From contig CACGSS010000002.1 of assembly GCA_902575725.1 (NCBI GenBank), positions 62,001-126,000 on the forward strand: 64,000 nucleotides of DNA. Reading direction: 5' to 3'. Positions within the stretch are counted from its first letter, which is position 1. Each line of letters begins with the position of its first letter. The stretch comes from an uncultured Alphaproteobacteria bacterium. GTDB lineage: Bacteria; Pseudomonadota; Alphaproteobacteria; HIMB59. Positions 18,673-27,506 of the stretch are shown one piece after another. The notes under the pieces are model-generated. The model was not told the origin of the DNA, did not search any database, and worked only from the letters and a program-made list of their open reading frames with translations. The position numbers and the translations under genes were made by a program.

Positions 18673-19317
18673 TTAATAATTTTTAAGAACGCTAAAATAG
18701 AATAATTTATGATTTTTGTCTAAGGCTTTTTTCTCAAATTTGGTGTGTAAAGCGTTGGAATCACTATATTTCCAACATTTAGGGCTAATATCTGGCATGG
18801 TGTATTTGAACTTTTTCATCAAAGCTAAAGCTTCAATAAAATAGTCACCATGATCAGTTGCAAAATAAACAATTCCATTTTTTTTTAGTTTTTTTGTGAG
18901 TTCTTTTACAAGTGTTTGGTTAACAGTTCTTCTTTTTTTATGTTTATTTTTGGGCCAAGGATCTGGAAAGTATATTCTTATTTCCTGAAGATAATTGTTT
19001 GGTATGAATGGTAAAAGATCTTGAATATTTAAATGAAAGACTTGAAGATTTTTCAAATTATCATCAACAGAGTTTCTGATAGCTCTTAAAACTCCATCAG
19101 CAAAAATATCACAGCCAATAAAGTTTATCTTTGAATATAGTTTTGCGTCTTCACTGATTTTTTCTCCATCACCAATTCCAATTTCTAAAATTCTTGGTGT
19201 TTTGATTTTATTAAATAATCTTTTGTTTGGTTCTTTAAGAAGTTTTGAATATTGCTCGAGTCTTACAAATGACTTTCCTTTTTTTCTACCAAAGTATTTA
19301 TTTTTTGATTCGAACAT
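18673..19317 (-). CDS. trmB: tRNA (guanine-N7-)-methyltransferase
   Basis: SAM-dependent enzyme that makes m7G46 in the variable loop of tRNAs. The 214 aa contain the SAM motif LEIGIGDGEKI and the family signature YFPDPWPKNKHKKRR followed by YFATDHGDYF. Overlaps the end of lnt by 20 bases. metK, which lies between lnt and trmB in many alphaproteobacteria, is not here. A strong terminator follows. Confidence 0.95.
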   Translation of the reverse strand: MFESKNKYFGRKKGKSFVRLEQYSKLLKEPNKRLFNKIKTPRILEIGIGDGEKISEDAKLYSKINFIGCDIFADGVLRAIRNSVDDNLKNLQVFHLNIQDLLPFIPNNYLQEIRIYFPDPWPKNKHKKRRTVNQTLVKELTKKLKKNGIVYFATDHGDYFIEALALMKKFKYTMPDISPKCWKYSDSNALHTKFEKKALDKNHKLFYFSVLKNY

Positions 19318-20812
19318 ATAAAAAACTAAGTAGAAATATTAAAAAAATCAAAAGACTTACTGAAAATAAAGTTGATGAACAATTTGATTTATATTTATTA
19401 ATTGGATGTTGATAATAAAGGTAACCTTTTTTGTTTGTTGGAATAGTCTCAATAATTTTGCCCGAGTAATCAACAACAGATGTAATACCTGAAGGAGTTG
19501 ATCTTATGAGAGGTTTTTGGAATTCAACACTTCTTAAAAGAGAGTTAGCCAGGTGCTGATGTGGTCCGTACCATTTACCGAACCAAGAGTCATTTGAAAT
19601 TTGTATCACCATATCTGCATTACAAACCTCAGAATTAATTGATTTATAATTAAAAATAGACTCAAAACAAATCATTGGAGCAGCATTTATACTTTTTGGT
19701 AATTTTAAAATTTTTTGATTAGTTCCAGGAGTATAGTTCATTCCTAAATTTAAAAATTTGCTTACAATAGGTTTAACGAAGGGTATGTATTCTCCAAATA
19801 GAACCAACTTTTGCTTATCGTAAAAATCAATGGTCTTTCCTTGATGATCAATGATATATAGACGATTAAATAATTGGTTTTCCTCAATAGCGCTCGACCC
19901 GACTATTATTTTTTGATCCTCGTTAATTAAAGAGGATAATCTACTAAGAAGTCCGTCCCTGTTATTTAAATCAATTGGCAATGAGCCTTCAGGCCAAATA
20001 ATTAAATCTGCTTTTGGAGAATTTGTAAGAGCTTCTAAGGTTAATTTTTCGTATATTTCAAGGTTTCTTAGAACGTCAAATTCTACTAATGACTCATAGA
20101 GATTAGGTTGAATTAAAAGAATGTTTAGAGTTTCATTGTTTGTTTTTCTCTCAGTATTATTTTCAAAAAAACCGAAAGCATAAATTAAAACAAATACTGA
20201 TGACAAACTAAAAGTTACAACTTTATTTTTGCAATAGAGAAAATAAATAATTAAACCCACAATCAAATGGACAACTAATCCCAAACCATAAACACCTAAA
20301 AATGGTAGTGATTTTAAGATCCAAATATTTTTGTAATATATGATTGCACTAGGATTCCAAGGGAAGCCTCCGAAAATAAATTCCTTTAGTATTTCTACTA
20401 TAGATAAACCTAGTGGTAATAAGAAAATCTGTAGTAGTTTTTTTTTAAATGTAACTAGGATTAGAATTGTTGCTGAATAATGTAAGAATGCAATAAATAA
20501 AGAGAGTACGCCAACTAAAATAATGCCTAAGAATAAATATCCAAAACCTCCTGAATAGAAGGACTGTGTAATCCAACTTAATGTAATTATTTGAGTAAAT
20601 AAGAAAAAATAAAATATATATTTTTTCGAAAAATTATCATTAGTTAGAATATTATAAAAAATGATTGAAAATGATATGTAATAGAAAATAGATACTCCGA
20701 ATGGAGGAAGAGAAAATACATAAACAATAGAAAAAATAATTATTACGTTTATTGGCCTAGAGAGATAGGGCAGTAGATTATTGAGATTTGACACCACTAA
20801 CCACAACTTCAA
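19298..20812 (-). CDS. lnt: Apolipoprotein N-acyltransferase
   Basis: Inner-membrane enzyme adding the third acyl chain to lipoproteins. About six N-terminal membrane helices precede a periplasmic nitrilase domain whose Glu-Lys-Cys triad is visible in IWPEGSLPIDL, KQKLVLFGEYIP and APMICFESIF; a last helix (STLFSVSLLIFLIFLLSFLY) closes the protein; 504 aa. Overlaps corC by 35 bases upstream and trmB by 20 downstream, marking a compact co-translated run. Confidence 0.95.
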   Translation of the reverse strand: MKLWLVVSNLNNLLPYLSRPINVIIIFSIVYVFSLPPFGVSIFYYISFSIIFYNILTNDNFSKKYIFYFFLFTQIITLSWITQSFYSGGFGYLFLGIILVGVLSLFIAFLHYSATILILVTFKKKLLQIFLLPLGLSIVEILKEFIFGGFPWNPSAIIYYKNIWILKSLPFLGVYGLGLVVHLIVGLIIYFLYCKNKVVTFSLSSVFVLIYAFGFFENNTERKTNNETLNILLIQPNLYESLVEFDVLRNLEIYEKLTLEALTNSPKADLIIWPEGSLPIDLNNRDGLLSRLSSLINEDQKIIVGSSAIEENQLFNRLYIIDHQGKTIDFYDKQKLVLFGEYIPFVKPIVSKFLNLGMNYTPGTNQKILKLPKSINAAPMICFESIFNYKSINSEVCNADMVIQISNDSWFGKWYGPHQHLANSLLRSVEFQKPLIRSTPSGITSVVDYSGKIIETIPTNKKGYLYYQHPINKYKSNCSSTLFSVSLLIFLIFLLSFLYVRIKK

Positions 20813-21605
20813 GAATTTTTCTTGTTGATACCTTGTGAATGGTGAAAGATAATTTTTTATTTATTGTAAATTTTTCTTTTTTCTTTGGTATACGACCAGC
20901 TATATTAAATATGATACCGCCTATAGTTCCTACATCCTCTTTTAAATCATCTGGGATATTGACATCAAATTCTCTCTCAAAATCATCAACAAGCATCGCG
21001 GCATCCATAATTATATTATTGTTTTTCTGTCGAAACATCGGTGCTTCATCCTTATCGTGTTCGTCTTCAATCTCGCCTACTATTTCTTCCACTAAGTCTT
21101 CGATGGTAACCAAACCAGTAACACTATTAAATTCATCCATGACAATTGCTAAATGGATGTTTTGTTTTTTCATTTTTTGAAGAAGATTAAAAACAGGTGT
21201 AGCGGAGGGAATATAAATGACCTCTCTTAACAAACTCTTGATATTAAAAGACTTATTGTTGATTTTCTTAAATAAATCCTTGATATGAACCATTCCCAAG
21301 CAATGTTCTAAGTCTTTTTTTACAACGGGCATTCTTGAGTGAGCTTCTTTATTGATAATTTTAATGATGTTTTCTTTATCAATATTTTGATCAATAAAAA
21401 TTATTTCACCTCTTGGAACCATTACATCATCAACAGTTTTTTTGTGTACCTTTAAAAGATTATTAAAGATTTTTTTTTCTTCATTCTTGGCAATCCCTGA
21501 ACTATCTGAAGTCGCTGAGATAAGATCAATAATATCTTTTTTAAAATTCTCATCTTGAATCAATTCTTTGACTAATTTTATCGCTAAATTTTTTTTAATT
21601 TTCAT
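20778..21605 (-). CDS. corC: HlyC/CorC-family protein with a CBS pair
   Basis: Cytoplasmic protein of the CorC/TlyC family, linked to magnesium/cobalt efflux or membrane integrity. The 275 aa contain two CBS domains (VMVPRGEIIFID ... MPVVKKDLEHCLGMVHIKDL; IPSATPVFNLLQKM ... HLAIVMDEFNSVTGLVTIEDL), then a C-terminal transporter-associated domain (FEREFDVNIPDD). No membrane segments, unlike the longer DUF21 paralogues. It keeps its usual place between ybeY and lnt. Confidence 0.92.
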   Translation of the reverse strand: MKIKKNLAIKLVKELIQDENFKKDIIDLISATSDSSGIAKNEEKKIFNNLLKVHKKTVDDVMVPRGEIIFIDQNIDKENIIKIINKEAHSRMPVVKKDLEHCLGMVHIKDLFKKINNKSFNIKSLLREVIYIPSATPVFNLLQKMKKQNIHLAIVMDEFNSVTGLVTIEDLVEEIVGEIEDEHDKDEAPMFRQKNNNIIMDAAMLVDDFEREFDVNIPDDLKEDVGTIGGIIFNIAGRIPKKKEKFTINKKLSFTIHKVSTRKILEVVVSGVKSQ

Positions 21606-22044
21606 GTACTTTTTTTAAACCTAATAGTTTCATCAGTGTGTTTTCTAAAAATCTCATATTACTTCTCGATTGTTTATCGTAATGATGATAACCAAATAAA
21701 TGATGCAATCCATGACTCACTAGCATAAAAAAATTTTGTTCGTTAATTTTTTTATTGCGATTTAAAATATAACTATCTGCAATAGCAATATCACCAGAAA
21801 AGTCTCCGTCAGGAAAAGATAATACATCAGTTATTTTATTTTTATTTTTAAATTTTTTATTCATGCTTTTGATTTCTTCATTAGAAACTATTTTTATTGT
21901 CAGTTGTGTTTGATGATCAGCTTGGTGGATTGTTTGAAAATATTCTGACAACTTTTTTAACTTTTCTTTGGAGGATTTTAGAAATTGCTCTAAATTCTTG
22001 TCTCCAATTATCTCAATCACAAATTTTTTATTACTAATCCTCAA
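21595..22044 (-). CDS. ybeY: Endoribonuclease YbeY
   Basis: Metal-dependent endoribonuclease for 16S rRNA 3'-end maturation and ribosome quality control. The zinc motif H-x3-H-x5-H is present as HGLHHLFGYHH, preceded by TDVLSFP and GDIAIA; 149 aa. The start is TTG, two bases after the phoH stop; no ATG upstream is available. Overlaps corC by 11 bases. Confidence 0.94.
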   Translation of the reverse strand: MRISNKKFVIEIIGDKNLEQFLKSSKEKLKKLSEYFQTIHQADHQTQLTIKIVSNEEIKSMNKKFKNKNKITDVLSFPDGDFSGDIAIADSYILNRNKKINEQNFFMLVSHGLHHLFGYHHYDKQSRSNMRFLENTLMKLLGLKKVHEN

Positions 22045-22046
22045 AA

Positions 22047-23003
22047 TTACTTATCGTAAGCATTAATTATTTTTTCTACTAGTGTGTGTCTACATACATC
22101 ACTACTATTTAAATGAACAAACCCGATGTCTTTAACTTTTTCTAATTTTTCCATTGCATCCTGCATTCCACTTTTTGCATTATCGGGTAAATCTTTTTGA
22201 CTTAAATCTCCCGTGATAACCATTTTTGAGTTTTGCCCTAATCTAGTTAAGAACATTTTCATCTGTGTCGATAAGGTGTTTTGTGCTTCATCTAAAATTA
22301 TAAAAGATTTATTTAATGTTCTTCCTCTCATAAAGGCAAGAGGAGCTATTTCTATTAAATTATTTACCATTTTTCGGTCAATTTCCTCACCTGGCATCAT
22401 CTCATACAAGGCATCGTAAAGTGGTCGTAAATAAGGGTCAATTTTCTCTTTCATATCTCCAGGTAAAAAACCTAATCGTTCACCCGCTTCAACTGCTGGT
22501 CTTGATAATATTAATCGATTAATTTTACCTTCTACAAAAAGACTAACTGCATATGCAACAGCTAAGTAAGTTTTTCCTGTTCCCGCTGGACCAACAGCAA
22601 AAACGACATCTTTTGATCTCATTTCTTTTAAAAAGAGCTCTTGGTTTTTAGTCTTGGGATAAATTGTTTTTAATTTTGTATTGATTTGAAATTTCTGATC
22701 TTGTTCGATTTGTTCTTTGATATATGTAGGTTTTGCTAAATCAATATTGTTTTCTATTTCTTCTGCAGAAATATCGTTGTTCTTCAATTTTTGATATAAG
22801 CCTTGGATAATAAAGTAGGCTTTTTCAACTGGATCTCTATTACCTTTTATAGATAAAAGGTTGCCTCGAGTGTATAGCTTTACTTTAAATTTATTCTCTA
22901 AGACCTTTAAATTTTTATCGTGGTAACCAAATAGGCTTGATAGAAATTGATTATCCTCAAACTCGAGTTGTTTTTGATGGGAAGAAAAATTTACAGGACT
23001 CAA
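22047..23003 (-). CDS. phoH: PhoH family ATPase
   Basis: P-loop ATPase (PhoH-like, YbeZ type) functionally linked to YbeY and rRNA handling. Walker A is VGPAGTGKTYLAVAYA near residue 135 and Walker B FIILDEAQNT; 318 aa. An N-terminal KH-like segment (KVKLYTRGNLLSIKG) precedes the ATPase. Despite the name it is not necessarily in the phosphate regulon; here it lies in the housekeeping miaB-phoH-ybeY run, and no Pho-box-like motif precedes it. Confidence 0.93.
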   Translation of the reverse strand: MSPVNFSSHQKQLEFEDNQFLSSLFGYHDKNLKVLENKFKVKLYTRGNLLSIKGNRDPVEKAYFIIQGLYQKLKNNDISAEEIENNIDLAKPTYIKEQIEQDQKFQINTKLKTIYPKTKNQELFLKEMRSKDVVFAVGPAGTGKTYLAVAYAVSLFVEGKINRLILSRPAVEAGERLGFLPGDMKEKIDPYLRPLYDALYEMMPGEEIDRKMVNNLIEIAPLAFMRGRTLNKSFIILDEAQNTLSTQMKMFLTRLGQNSKMVITGDLSQKDLPDNAKSGMQDAMEKLEKVKDIGFVHLNSSDVCRHTLVEKIINAYDK

Positions 23004-24317
23004 CTAAATTTTTTCTCCTAATAATGAGTGTGTTAAAACCTCTTTGATTTGCACAGGAATTATTTGACCTATTATTTCTTTATCTCCCTGCAGGGCTACA
23101 CTTTGATTAAATTGTGACTTGCCTTTGATTTGTCCTGTGTGTTTACCAGCACCATCAATTAATACTTGCACTGTCTTTTTTACAAACTGGTTGTTGTATT
23201 CAATTTGTTGTTCATTGAGTAAATCTTGTGTGATCTTTAAACGCTCGTCGAGAATTACTTGATCTATTTCTTCACGATCAGCCGCAGGCGTACCTGGTCT
23301 TGGGCTGTACTTAAAAGAGTAAGAATTCATGTATTTAACTCTTTCAATTAGATCGATTGTGTCTTCAAAATCTTTGTCTGTTTCTCCAGGAAAACCAATA
23401 ATAAAGTCCGTGGAGAGCGCTATATCGGGTTTTACCTTTCTGACCTTTTCGATGATTTCAAAATAATAATCCCTAGTATGTTTTCTGTTCATTAATTTTA
23501 AAACTTTGTCAGAACCTGATTGAACAGGAAGGTGAAGATAGGGCATAAGTTTTGAGTTTTCACCATGAAGGGAAATTAAGTCATCAGTCATATTCACAGG
23601 GTGACTTGTAGAATAAGTAATTCTTTCAACTCCATCTATTAAACTAATACTGTTAATAAGAGATGCTAGATTATTTGATTGACCTTGAGTATCTAAACCA
23701 TGATAGGCATTAACATTTTGACCTAAAAGTGTGAATTCCACCACCCCCTGATCAATTAAAGATTTAACCTCATCAGAGATTTCCTTAACTGTTCTTGAAT
23801 ATTCTGATCCTCTTGTATAGGGAACAACGCAGAAATGACAAAACTTATCACAACCTTCTTGAATAGTCACAAATGCAGATTTATTCGACGTATTCGTTTT
23901 AATATGATTGAGCGTGTCAAATTTTTCATTCACATCAAATTCAGTGATAGATGTCTTAGGTAAATTATTTTTATCTAAAAATTTATTTAATGACTGAATG
24001 GATTGTGGTCCGATCACTAAGTCCACGTAAGGTGCCCTTTTTTGAATTAATTCACCTTCAGCTTGAGCTACACAACCAGCAACAATAACTTTTTGGTCTT
24101 CTTTTCCTTTTTTATGAATTTTTCCTAAATCTGAAAATGTTTTTTCTGTTGCCTTTTCACGGATGTGGCAAGTATTTAAAACTACATAGTCTGCATTTTG
24201 AAAGTCATCTGTTTGATTGATATTATGAGATAGAAAAATATCTTTCATTTTATCAGAATCGTAAACATTCATCTGACAACCAAATGTTCTAATATAAAAT
24301 TTCTTATTTGATGGCAT
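23004..24317 (-). CDS. miaB: tRNA-2-methylthio-N6-dimethylallyladenosine synthase
   Basis: Radical SAM methylthiotransferase that converts i6A37 to ms2i6A37 in tRNAs. The N-terminal auxiliary cluster cysteines (TFGCQMN, NTCHIRE, VAGCVAQ), the radical SAM CxxxCxxC in EGCDKFCHFCVVPYTRG and a C-terminal TRAM domain are visible; 437 aa. I chose the ATG five codons into the open frame; the upstream alternative is TTG. It overlaps rimI by 14 bases. Confidence 0.95.
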   Translation of the reverse strand: MPSNKKFYIRTFGCQMNVYDSDKMKDIFLSHNINQTDDFQNADYVVLNTCHIREKATEKTFSDLGKIHKKGKEDQKVIVAGCVAQAEGELIQKRAPYVDLVIGPQSIQSLNKFLDKNNLPKTSITEFDVNEKFDTLNHIKTNTSNKSAFVTIQEGCDKFCHFCVVPYTRGSEYSRTVKEISDEVKSLIDQGVVEFTLLGQNVNAYHGLDTQGQSNNLASLINSISLIDGVERITYSTSHPVNMTDDLISLHGENSKLMPYLHLPVQSGSDKVLKLMNRKHTRDYYFEIIEKVRKVKPDIALSTDFIIGFPGETDKDFEDTIDLIERVKYMNSYSFKYSPRPGTPAADREEIDQVILDERLKITQDLLNEQQIEYNNQFVKKTVQVLIDGAGKHTGQIKGKSQFNQSVALQGDKEIIGQIIPVQIKEVLTHSLLGEKI

Positions 24318-24783
24318 TAAGGGATTTTGCAAACAAAATTGCGTCTTGCGTATTTGGAGCGTTTATAGACTTACTCCGGTAATAGTTTTTTCTTTCATTG
24401 TAGGCTTTATAGCCTAATTTTTCATAAAGTTTAATAGCAAAATTATTAATAGCACTCGCTTCCAGAAAGATTTTAAATGATTTTCCAGTACTTTTGAGTT
24501 GTTTTTCAAGCTCTTCTAAAATCATTCTTCCCAACCCTTGGTTTCTAAATTCAGGCAAAACAGCAATATGTAAAATTTCAAATTCACTGACCTTTTGATC
24601 TTGATATAAAAAATGTCCTATCAAAGCACCTTTGACGTTAGTTTGATCTAGAAGATAAATATTAAAACTTGTTTCTTTATTGAGGTGAAGTTCAATATCT
24701 TTTTCACTCCAATTAATCTCTAGTTGGTCTTTATGATTGATAATCCAATTTTTAGAATCAGATAGAGTATGTGTAAAGTTCAA
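24304..24783 (-). CDS. rimI: GNAT N-acetyltransferase, RimI-like
   Basis: Acetyl-CoA-dependent N-acetyltransferase of 159 aa. Motif A is visible as ILHIAVLPEFRNQGLGRMILEE (acetyl-CoA loop R-x-x-G-x-G) and the C-terminal FAIKLYEKLGYKAYNERKNYY motif is typical of RimI, the ribosomal protein S18 acetyltransferase. It keeps its place upstream of miaB, but tsaB, its usual neighbour, is 23 kb away. It overlaps the end of agt by 4 bases, so it may be read from the plcP promoter. Confidence 0.85.
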   Translation of the reverse strand: MNFTHTLSDSKNWIINHKDQLEINWSEKDIELHLNKETSFNIYLLDQTNVKGALIGHFLYQDQKVSEFEILHIAVLPEFRNQGLGRMILEELEKQLKSTGKSFKIFLEASAINNFAIKLYEKLGYKAYNERKNYYRSKSINAPNTQDAILFAKSLNAIK

Positions 24784-25772
24784 GCCACAATATTATCATA
24801 AAAAACCTTGGAACACTCATACCAGTTAAATTTTTTTGTATATTCTTGACATTTTTTTCGATCGATAGTCAAACAATTCAAAACATTATCTTTTAAGTTA
24901 TCACCAATAAAACCGTTGACCCCATTAACAATAATATCTTTAGGACCTGTTACATCATAAGCAGCGACTGGTGTGCCGGTTGCATTTGCCTCAGTTACCA
25001 CATTTCCAAAGGTATCAGTCTTGCTAGGGAAAACCATTACATCTGAACTAGCATAGTAATTCACTAAATTCTGGCCAAACTGGTAACCAACAAATTTTAT
25101 ATCTGTATATTTTTTTTTTAGTTTATTTAACTGTGGTCCATCGCCAACGACAACTTTAGTACCTTCTAAATCTAAATCTAAAAAAGCTTGAATATTTTTT
25201 TCAGTAGCCACTCGACCGATATAAGAAAATATTGGTCCTGGGCCTAAGTCTAATTTTTGATAGTTGCCAAATTTTTGATGATCGACACCTCTTGACCAAA
25301 CAACGGTATTTTTAAAATTCATATTTATTAATTCAGCCTGCATGGATGGGGTAGGAACAAGAACTTTTTTCGCTTTATTGTGAAAATGCTTTATGAAGAA
25401 ATAAAAGAAACTTGCAGGTATTTTTATACGTTGTTGAATATACTCAGGGAAACGAGTATGAAATGAAGTTGTAAAAATAATTTTTTCTGAAAGACATATT
25501 TTTCTGGCCAAAAAACCTAGGGGCCCCTCTGTAGCAATGTGAATATGATCAGGATTGATCTGATCCATCATATTTTTCAATGTTTTTTTGCGAGTAATCA
25601 CAACTTTAATCTCATTATACGAAGGAAGGCCAAAGCGAACTTTAAATAACTCAGGGTGTATTACCTCTACCTGCATACCCATTTTTTCCAATTCCGGTAT
25701 GGTATTCAGATAAGAACGGACGACGCCGTTTACCTGAGGTTTCCATGCATCTGTTACTAATAATAATTTCAA
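24780..25772 (-). CDS. agt: GT4-family glycosyltransferase, probable diacylglycerol glycosyltransferase Agt
   Basis: Retaining GT4 glycosyltransferase of 330 aa. N-terminal DAWKPQVNGVVRSYL, central HIATEGPLGFLARK and SFHTRFPEY, and the C-terminal EANATGTPVAAYDVTGPKD (EX7E donor-site motif) match the family that in marine bacteria makes mono- and glucuronosyl-diacylglycerol under phosphate limitation. It overlaps plcP by 4 bases (ATGA). PlcP plus Agt is the known lipid-renovation pair: PlcP releases diacylglycerol and Agt glycosylates it. The sugar donor cannot be read from sequence. It also overlaps rimI by 4 bases. Confidence 0.85.
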   Translation of the reverse strand: MKLLLVTDAWKPQVNGVVRSYLNTIPELEKMGMQVEVIHPELFKVRFGLPSYNEIKVVITRKKTLKNMMDQINPDHIHIATEGPLGFLARKICLSEKIIFTTSFHTRFPEYIQQRIKIPASFFYFFIKHFHNKAKKVLVPTPSMQAELINMNFKNTVVWSRGVDHQKFGNYQKLDLGPGPIFSYIGRVATEKNIQAFLDLDLEGTKVVVGDGPQLNKLKKKYTDIKFVGYQFGQNLVNYYASSDVMVFPSKTDTFGNVVTEANATGTPVAAYDVTGPKDIIVNGVNGFIGDNLKDNVLNCLTIDRKKCQEYTKKFNWYECSKVFYDNIVA

Positions 25773-26557
25773 GCTGCAGATACCTTATTAAGAGTTTGTT
25801 TTTCTAAAGACTGGATTTTTTTTTCATTCCAAAAGACTAACTCCAAGTTGCCTTTAAAGTCCTCAACCATTGCACTACAGCTATCTACCCAATCTCCTAG
25901 ATTATGATATGTCTTATCACCAATTTTTTTTATTTGGGGATGGTGAATATGACCACAAACAATTCCATCACAATTATTTTTTTTTATTCTCTCAAGACAT
26001 GCATTTTCAAAATTTTCAATATATCGTTGAGCATCTTTTACTCGTGTTTTTAAATATCCTGATAAAGACCAATACGAAAGACCAAGTTTTCTTCGACAGA
26101 AATTTAAAATATTATTAAACCAAACAGAGTAGTCATAAAGGACGGCACCTATCTTTGCTAACCATTTTGAATTTAGAACTATTCCATCAAATTCATGCCC
26201 ATGCATTAAGAGAAGTCTTTTATTGTTCGCTGTTGTATGAATTCTATTTTTTCGAACTTTAATGTTTGCAAATGAAAAACCACAATAATCTGAAAAAACT
26301 TCATCATGGTTTCCAGGTATATAATAGACTTTGGTACCTGAGCGTGCTTTTCGTAAAACTTTTTGTATGAAAGTATTAAAATCAGGATTCCAAAACCAAT
26401 TTTTTTTTAGACGCCATCCGTCTATGATATCTCCAAGTAAATAAAGATGATCACAATCATTATATTTTAAAAAGTGTAAGAGCTCCTTTACTTTTGAAGC
26501 ACGTATGCCAATATGAATGTCTGAAATGAATATGGATCGATGTTTTTTGATTTGCAT
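25769..26557 (-). CDS. plcP: PlcP-type phospholipase C (calcineurin-like metallophosphoesterase)
   Basis: Metallophosphoesterase of 262 aa with the binuclear metal motifs FISDIHIG, LLGDIIDGW, IPGNHDE, LMHGHEFDG and VCGHIHHP. The stretch YWSLSGYLKTRVKDAQRYI and overall layout match alphaproteobacterial PlcP, which removes phospholipid head groups during phosphate starvation; such proteins are often labelled UDP-2,3-diacylglucosamine hydrolase (LpxH). The overlapping agt gene and the Pho-box-like motif 45 bases upstream support PlcP over LpxH. Confidence 0.86.
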   Translation of the reverse strand: MQIKKHRSIFISDIHIGIRASKVKELLHFLKYNDCDHLYLLGDIIDGWRLKKNWFWNPDFNTFIQKVLRKARSGTKVYYIPGNHDEVFSDYCGFSFANIKVRKNRIHTTANNKRLLLMHGHEFDGIVLNSKWLAKIGAVLYDYSVWFNNILNFCRRKLGLSYWSLSGYLKTRVKDAQRYIENFENACLERIKKNNCDGIVCGHIHHPQIKKIGDKTYHNLGDWVDSCSAMVEDFKGNLELVFWNEKKIQSLEKQTLNKVSAA

Positions 26558-26584
26558 AGAATCTAAAAATAGATATATCTACGA

Positions 26585-26618
26585 TTGATAGTATTGAGGA
26601 TTGTTAAAGTTTTATTAA
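26585..26618 (-). promoter_or_regulatory. Pho-box-like promoter of plcP-agt
   Basis: On the minus strand TTAATAAAACTTTAACA (26618-26602) is followed after 11 bases by TATCAA (26590-26585), and the plcP ATG lies about 27 bases further on. The 17-mer is identical at pstS and at the gene starting at 42007. It is a direct repeat (TTAATA / TTAACA, period 11), the spacing of PhoB sites. The box abuts the ATG of the divergent SET-domain gene. Confidence 0.72.
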
Positions 26619-27137
26619 ATGGGCTCTTCACAAAAGCTTTATATTAGAAAAAATTCTAAAATTCATGCATCTGGTCTTTTTGCAAAAGCTGATATCTGTG
26701 CTGGCACTAGAATCATTGAATATCGCGGGTTAAAGATAACTAAAGCTCAATCCGACAAGATTGCTGATGTTCACATAGAGGCAAACAAAAGGGCTAAAAC
26801 AGTCGGGTCTGTTTACATTTTTACACTGAATCAAAAATACGACATCAATGGAAAAGTAACATGGAATTTAGCAAAATATATTAATCATTCCTGCAACCCT
26901 AATTGTGAAACTGATATCATCAAAGGAAAAATATGGATTAGCGCAATTAAAGATATTAAGAAAGGCGAGGAGCTGTCCTACGACTATGGATATGACATGT
27001 TTTGTTTCGAGGATCACCCGTGTCGATGTGGGTCTCAAAACTGTATTGGATATATTGTCCGAAGCAATCTTAGATGGAGAGTTAAAAAAAGGTTAATTGA
27101 AAATAAAAAGTCAAGATTTAACAAAAACTTCACATAA
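26619..27137 (+). CDS. SET-domain protein lysine methyltransferase
   Basis: 172 aa with a full SET fold: KIHASGLFAKADICAGTRII at the N-terminus, KYINHSCNPNCET (the NHSCxPN SAM site), GEELSYDYGY (catalytic Tyr region) and a post-SET CRCGSQNC cysteine cluster. It methylates a protein lysine in related enzymes; the bacterial substrate is unknown. A basic tail follows (RWRVKKRLIENKKSRFNK). It faces plcP across a short shared promoter region. Such genes occur scattered in marine bacteria; codon use does not stand out by eye. Confidence 0.88.
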   Translation: MGSSQKLYIRKNSKIHASGLFAKADICAGTRIIEYRGLKITKAQSDKIADVHIEANKRAKTVGSVYIFTLNQKYDINGKVTWNLAKYINHSCNPNCETDIIKGKIWISAIKDIKKGEELSYDYGYDMFCFEDHPCRCGSQNCIGYIVRSNLRWRVKKRLIENKKSRFNKNFT

Positions 27138-27154
27138 GTAGTTAAACTTCAGAT

Positions 27155-27502
27155 ATGGATTTTAAAAATAAAAATATAGTAGATGCTTTTTGGTGTTCAA
27201 TTGGAGGCCTAAAAATTCTCCTTCAAGAAAAAGCAGCAAGAAGAGAGCTATTATTGTTTCCATTGTCTGCTCTATACATTGTAATTTTTCAACCAGCTCT
27301 TTTGTTCACACTTTGGCTAATAATTTTACCTTTGCTCATACTTAGTATTGAGGCTCTAAACACTGCAATAGAATATACCTGTGATAAAATTACTATGGAT
27401 AAGTCAAACAAAATAAAAAAAGCTAAAGATTTGGGCTCTGCTGCAATTTTTTTATCTCTAACAGCCTATGGAATAGTTTTAATCTTAGGTTTATTTAATT
27501 AA
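27155..27502 (+). CDS. dgkA: Diacylglycerol kinase
   Basis: Small trimeric integral membrane kinase that phosphorylates diacylglycerol to phosphatidic acid. The 115 aa begin with an amphipathic segment (AFWCSIGGLKILLQEKAARRE), then three membrane helices; the active-site motif LSIEALNTAIEYTCD is the DgkA signature. Seventeen bases after the SET gene. Next to plcP-agt it may return diacylglycerol released by PlcP to phospholipid synthesis when phosphate is restored (inference). Confidence 0.92.
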   Translation: MDFKNKNIVDAFWCSIGGLKILLQEKAARRELLLFPLSALYIVIFQPALLFTLWLIILPLLILSIEALNTAIEYTCDKITMDKSNKIKKAKDLGSAAIFLSLTAYGIVLILGLFN

Positions 27503-27506
27503 TTTG

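Noticed and set aside
25769..26557. Annotation as LpxH (UDP-2,3-diacylglucosamine hydrolase)
   Set aside because: The overlapping GT4 gene, the Pho-like promoter and the PlcP-type sequence pattern fit phospholipase C better.
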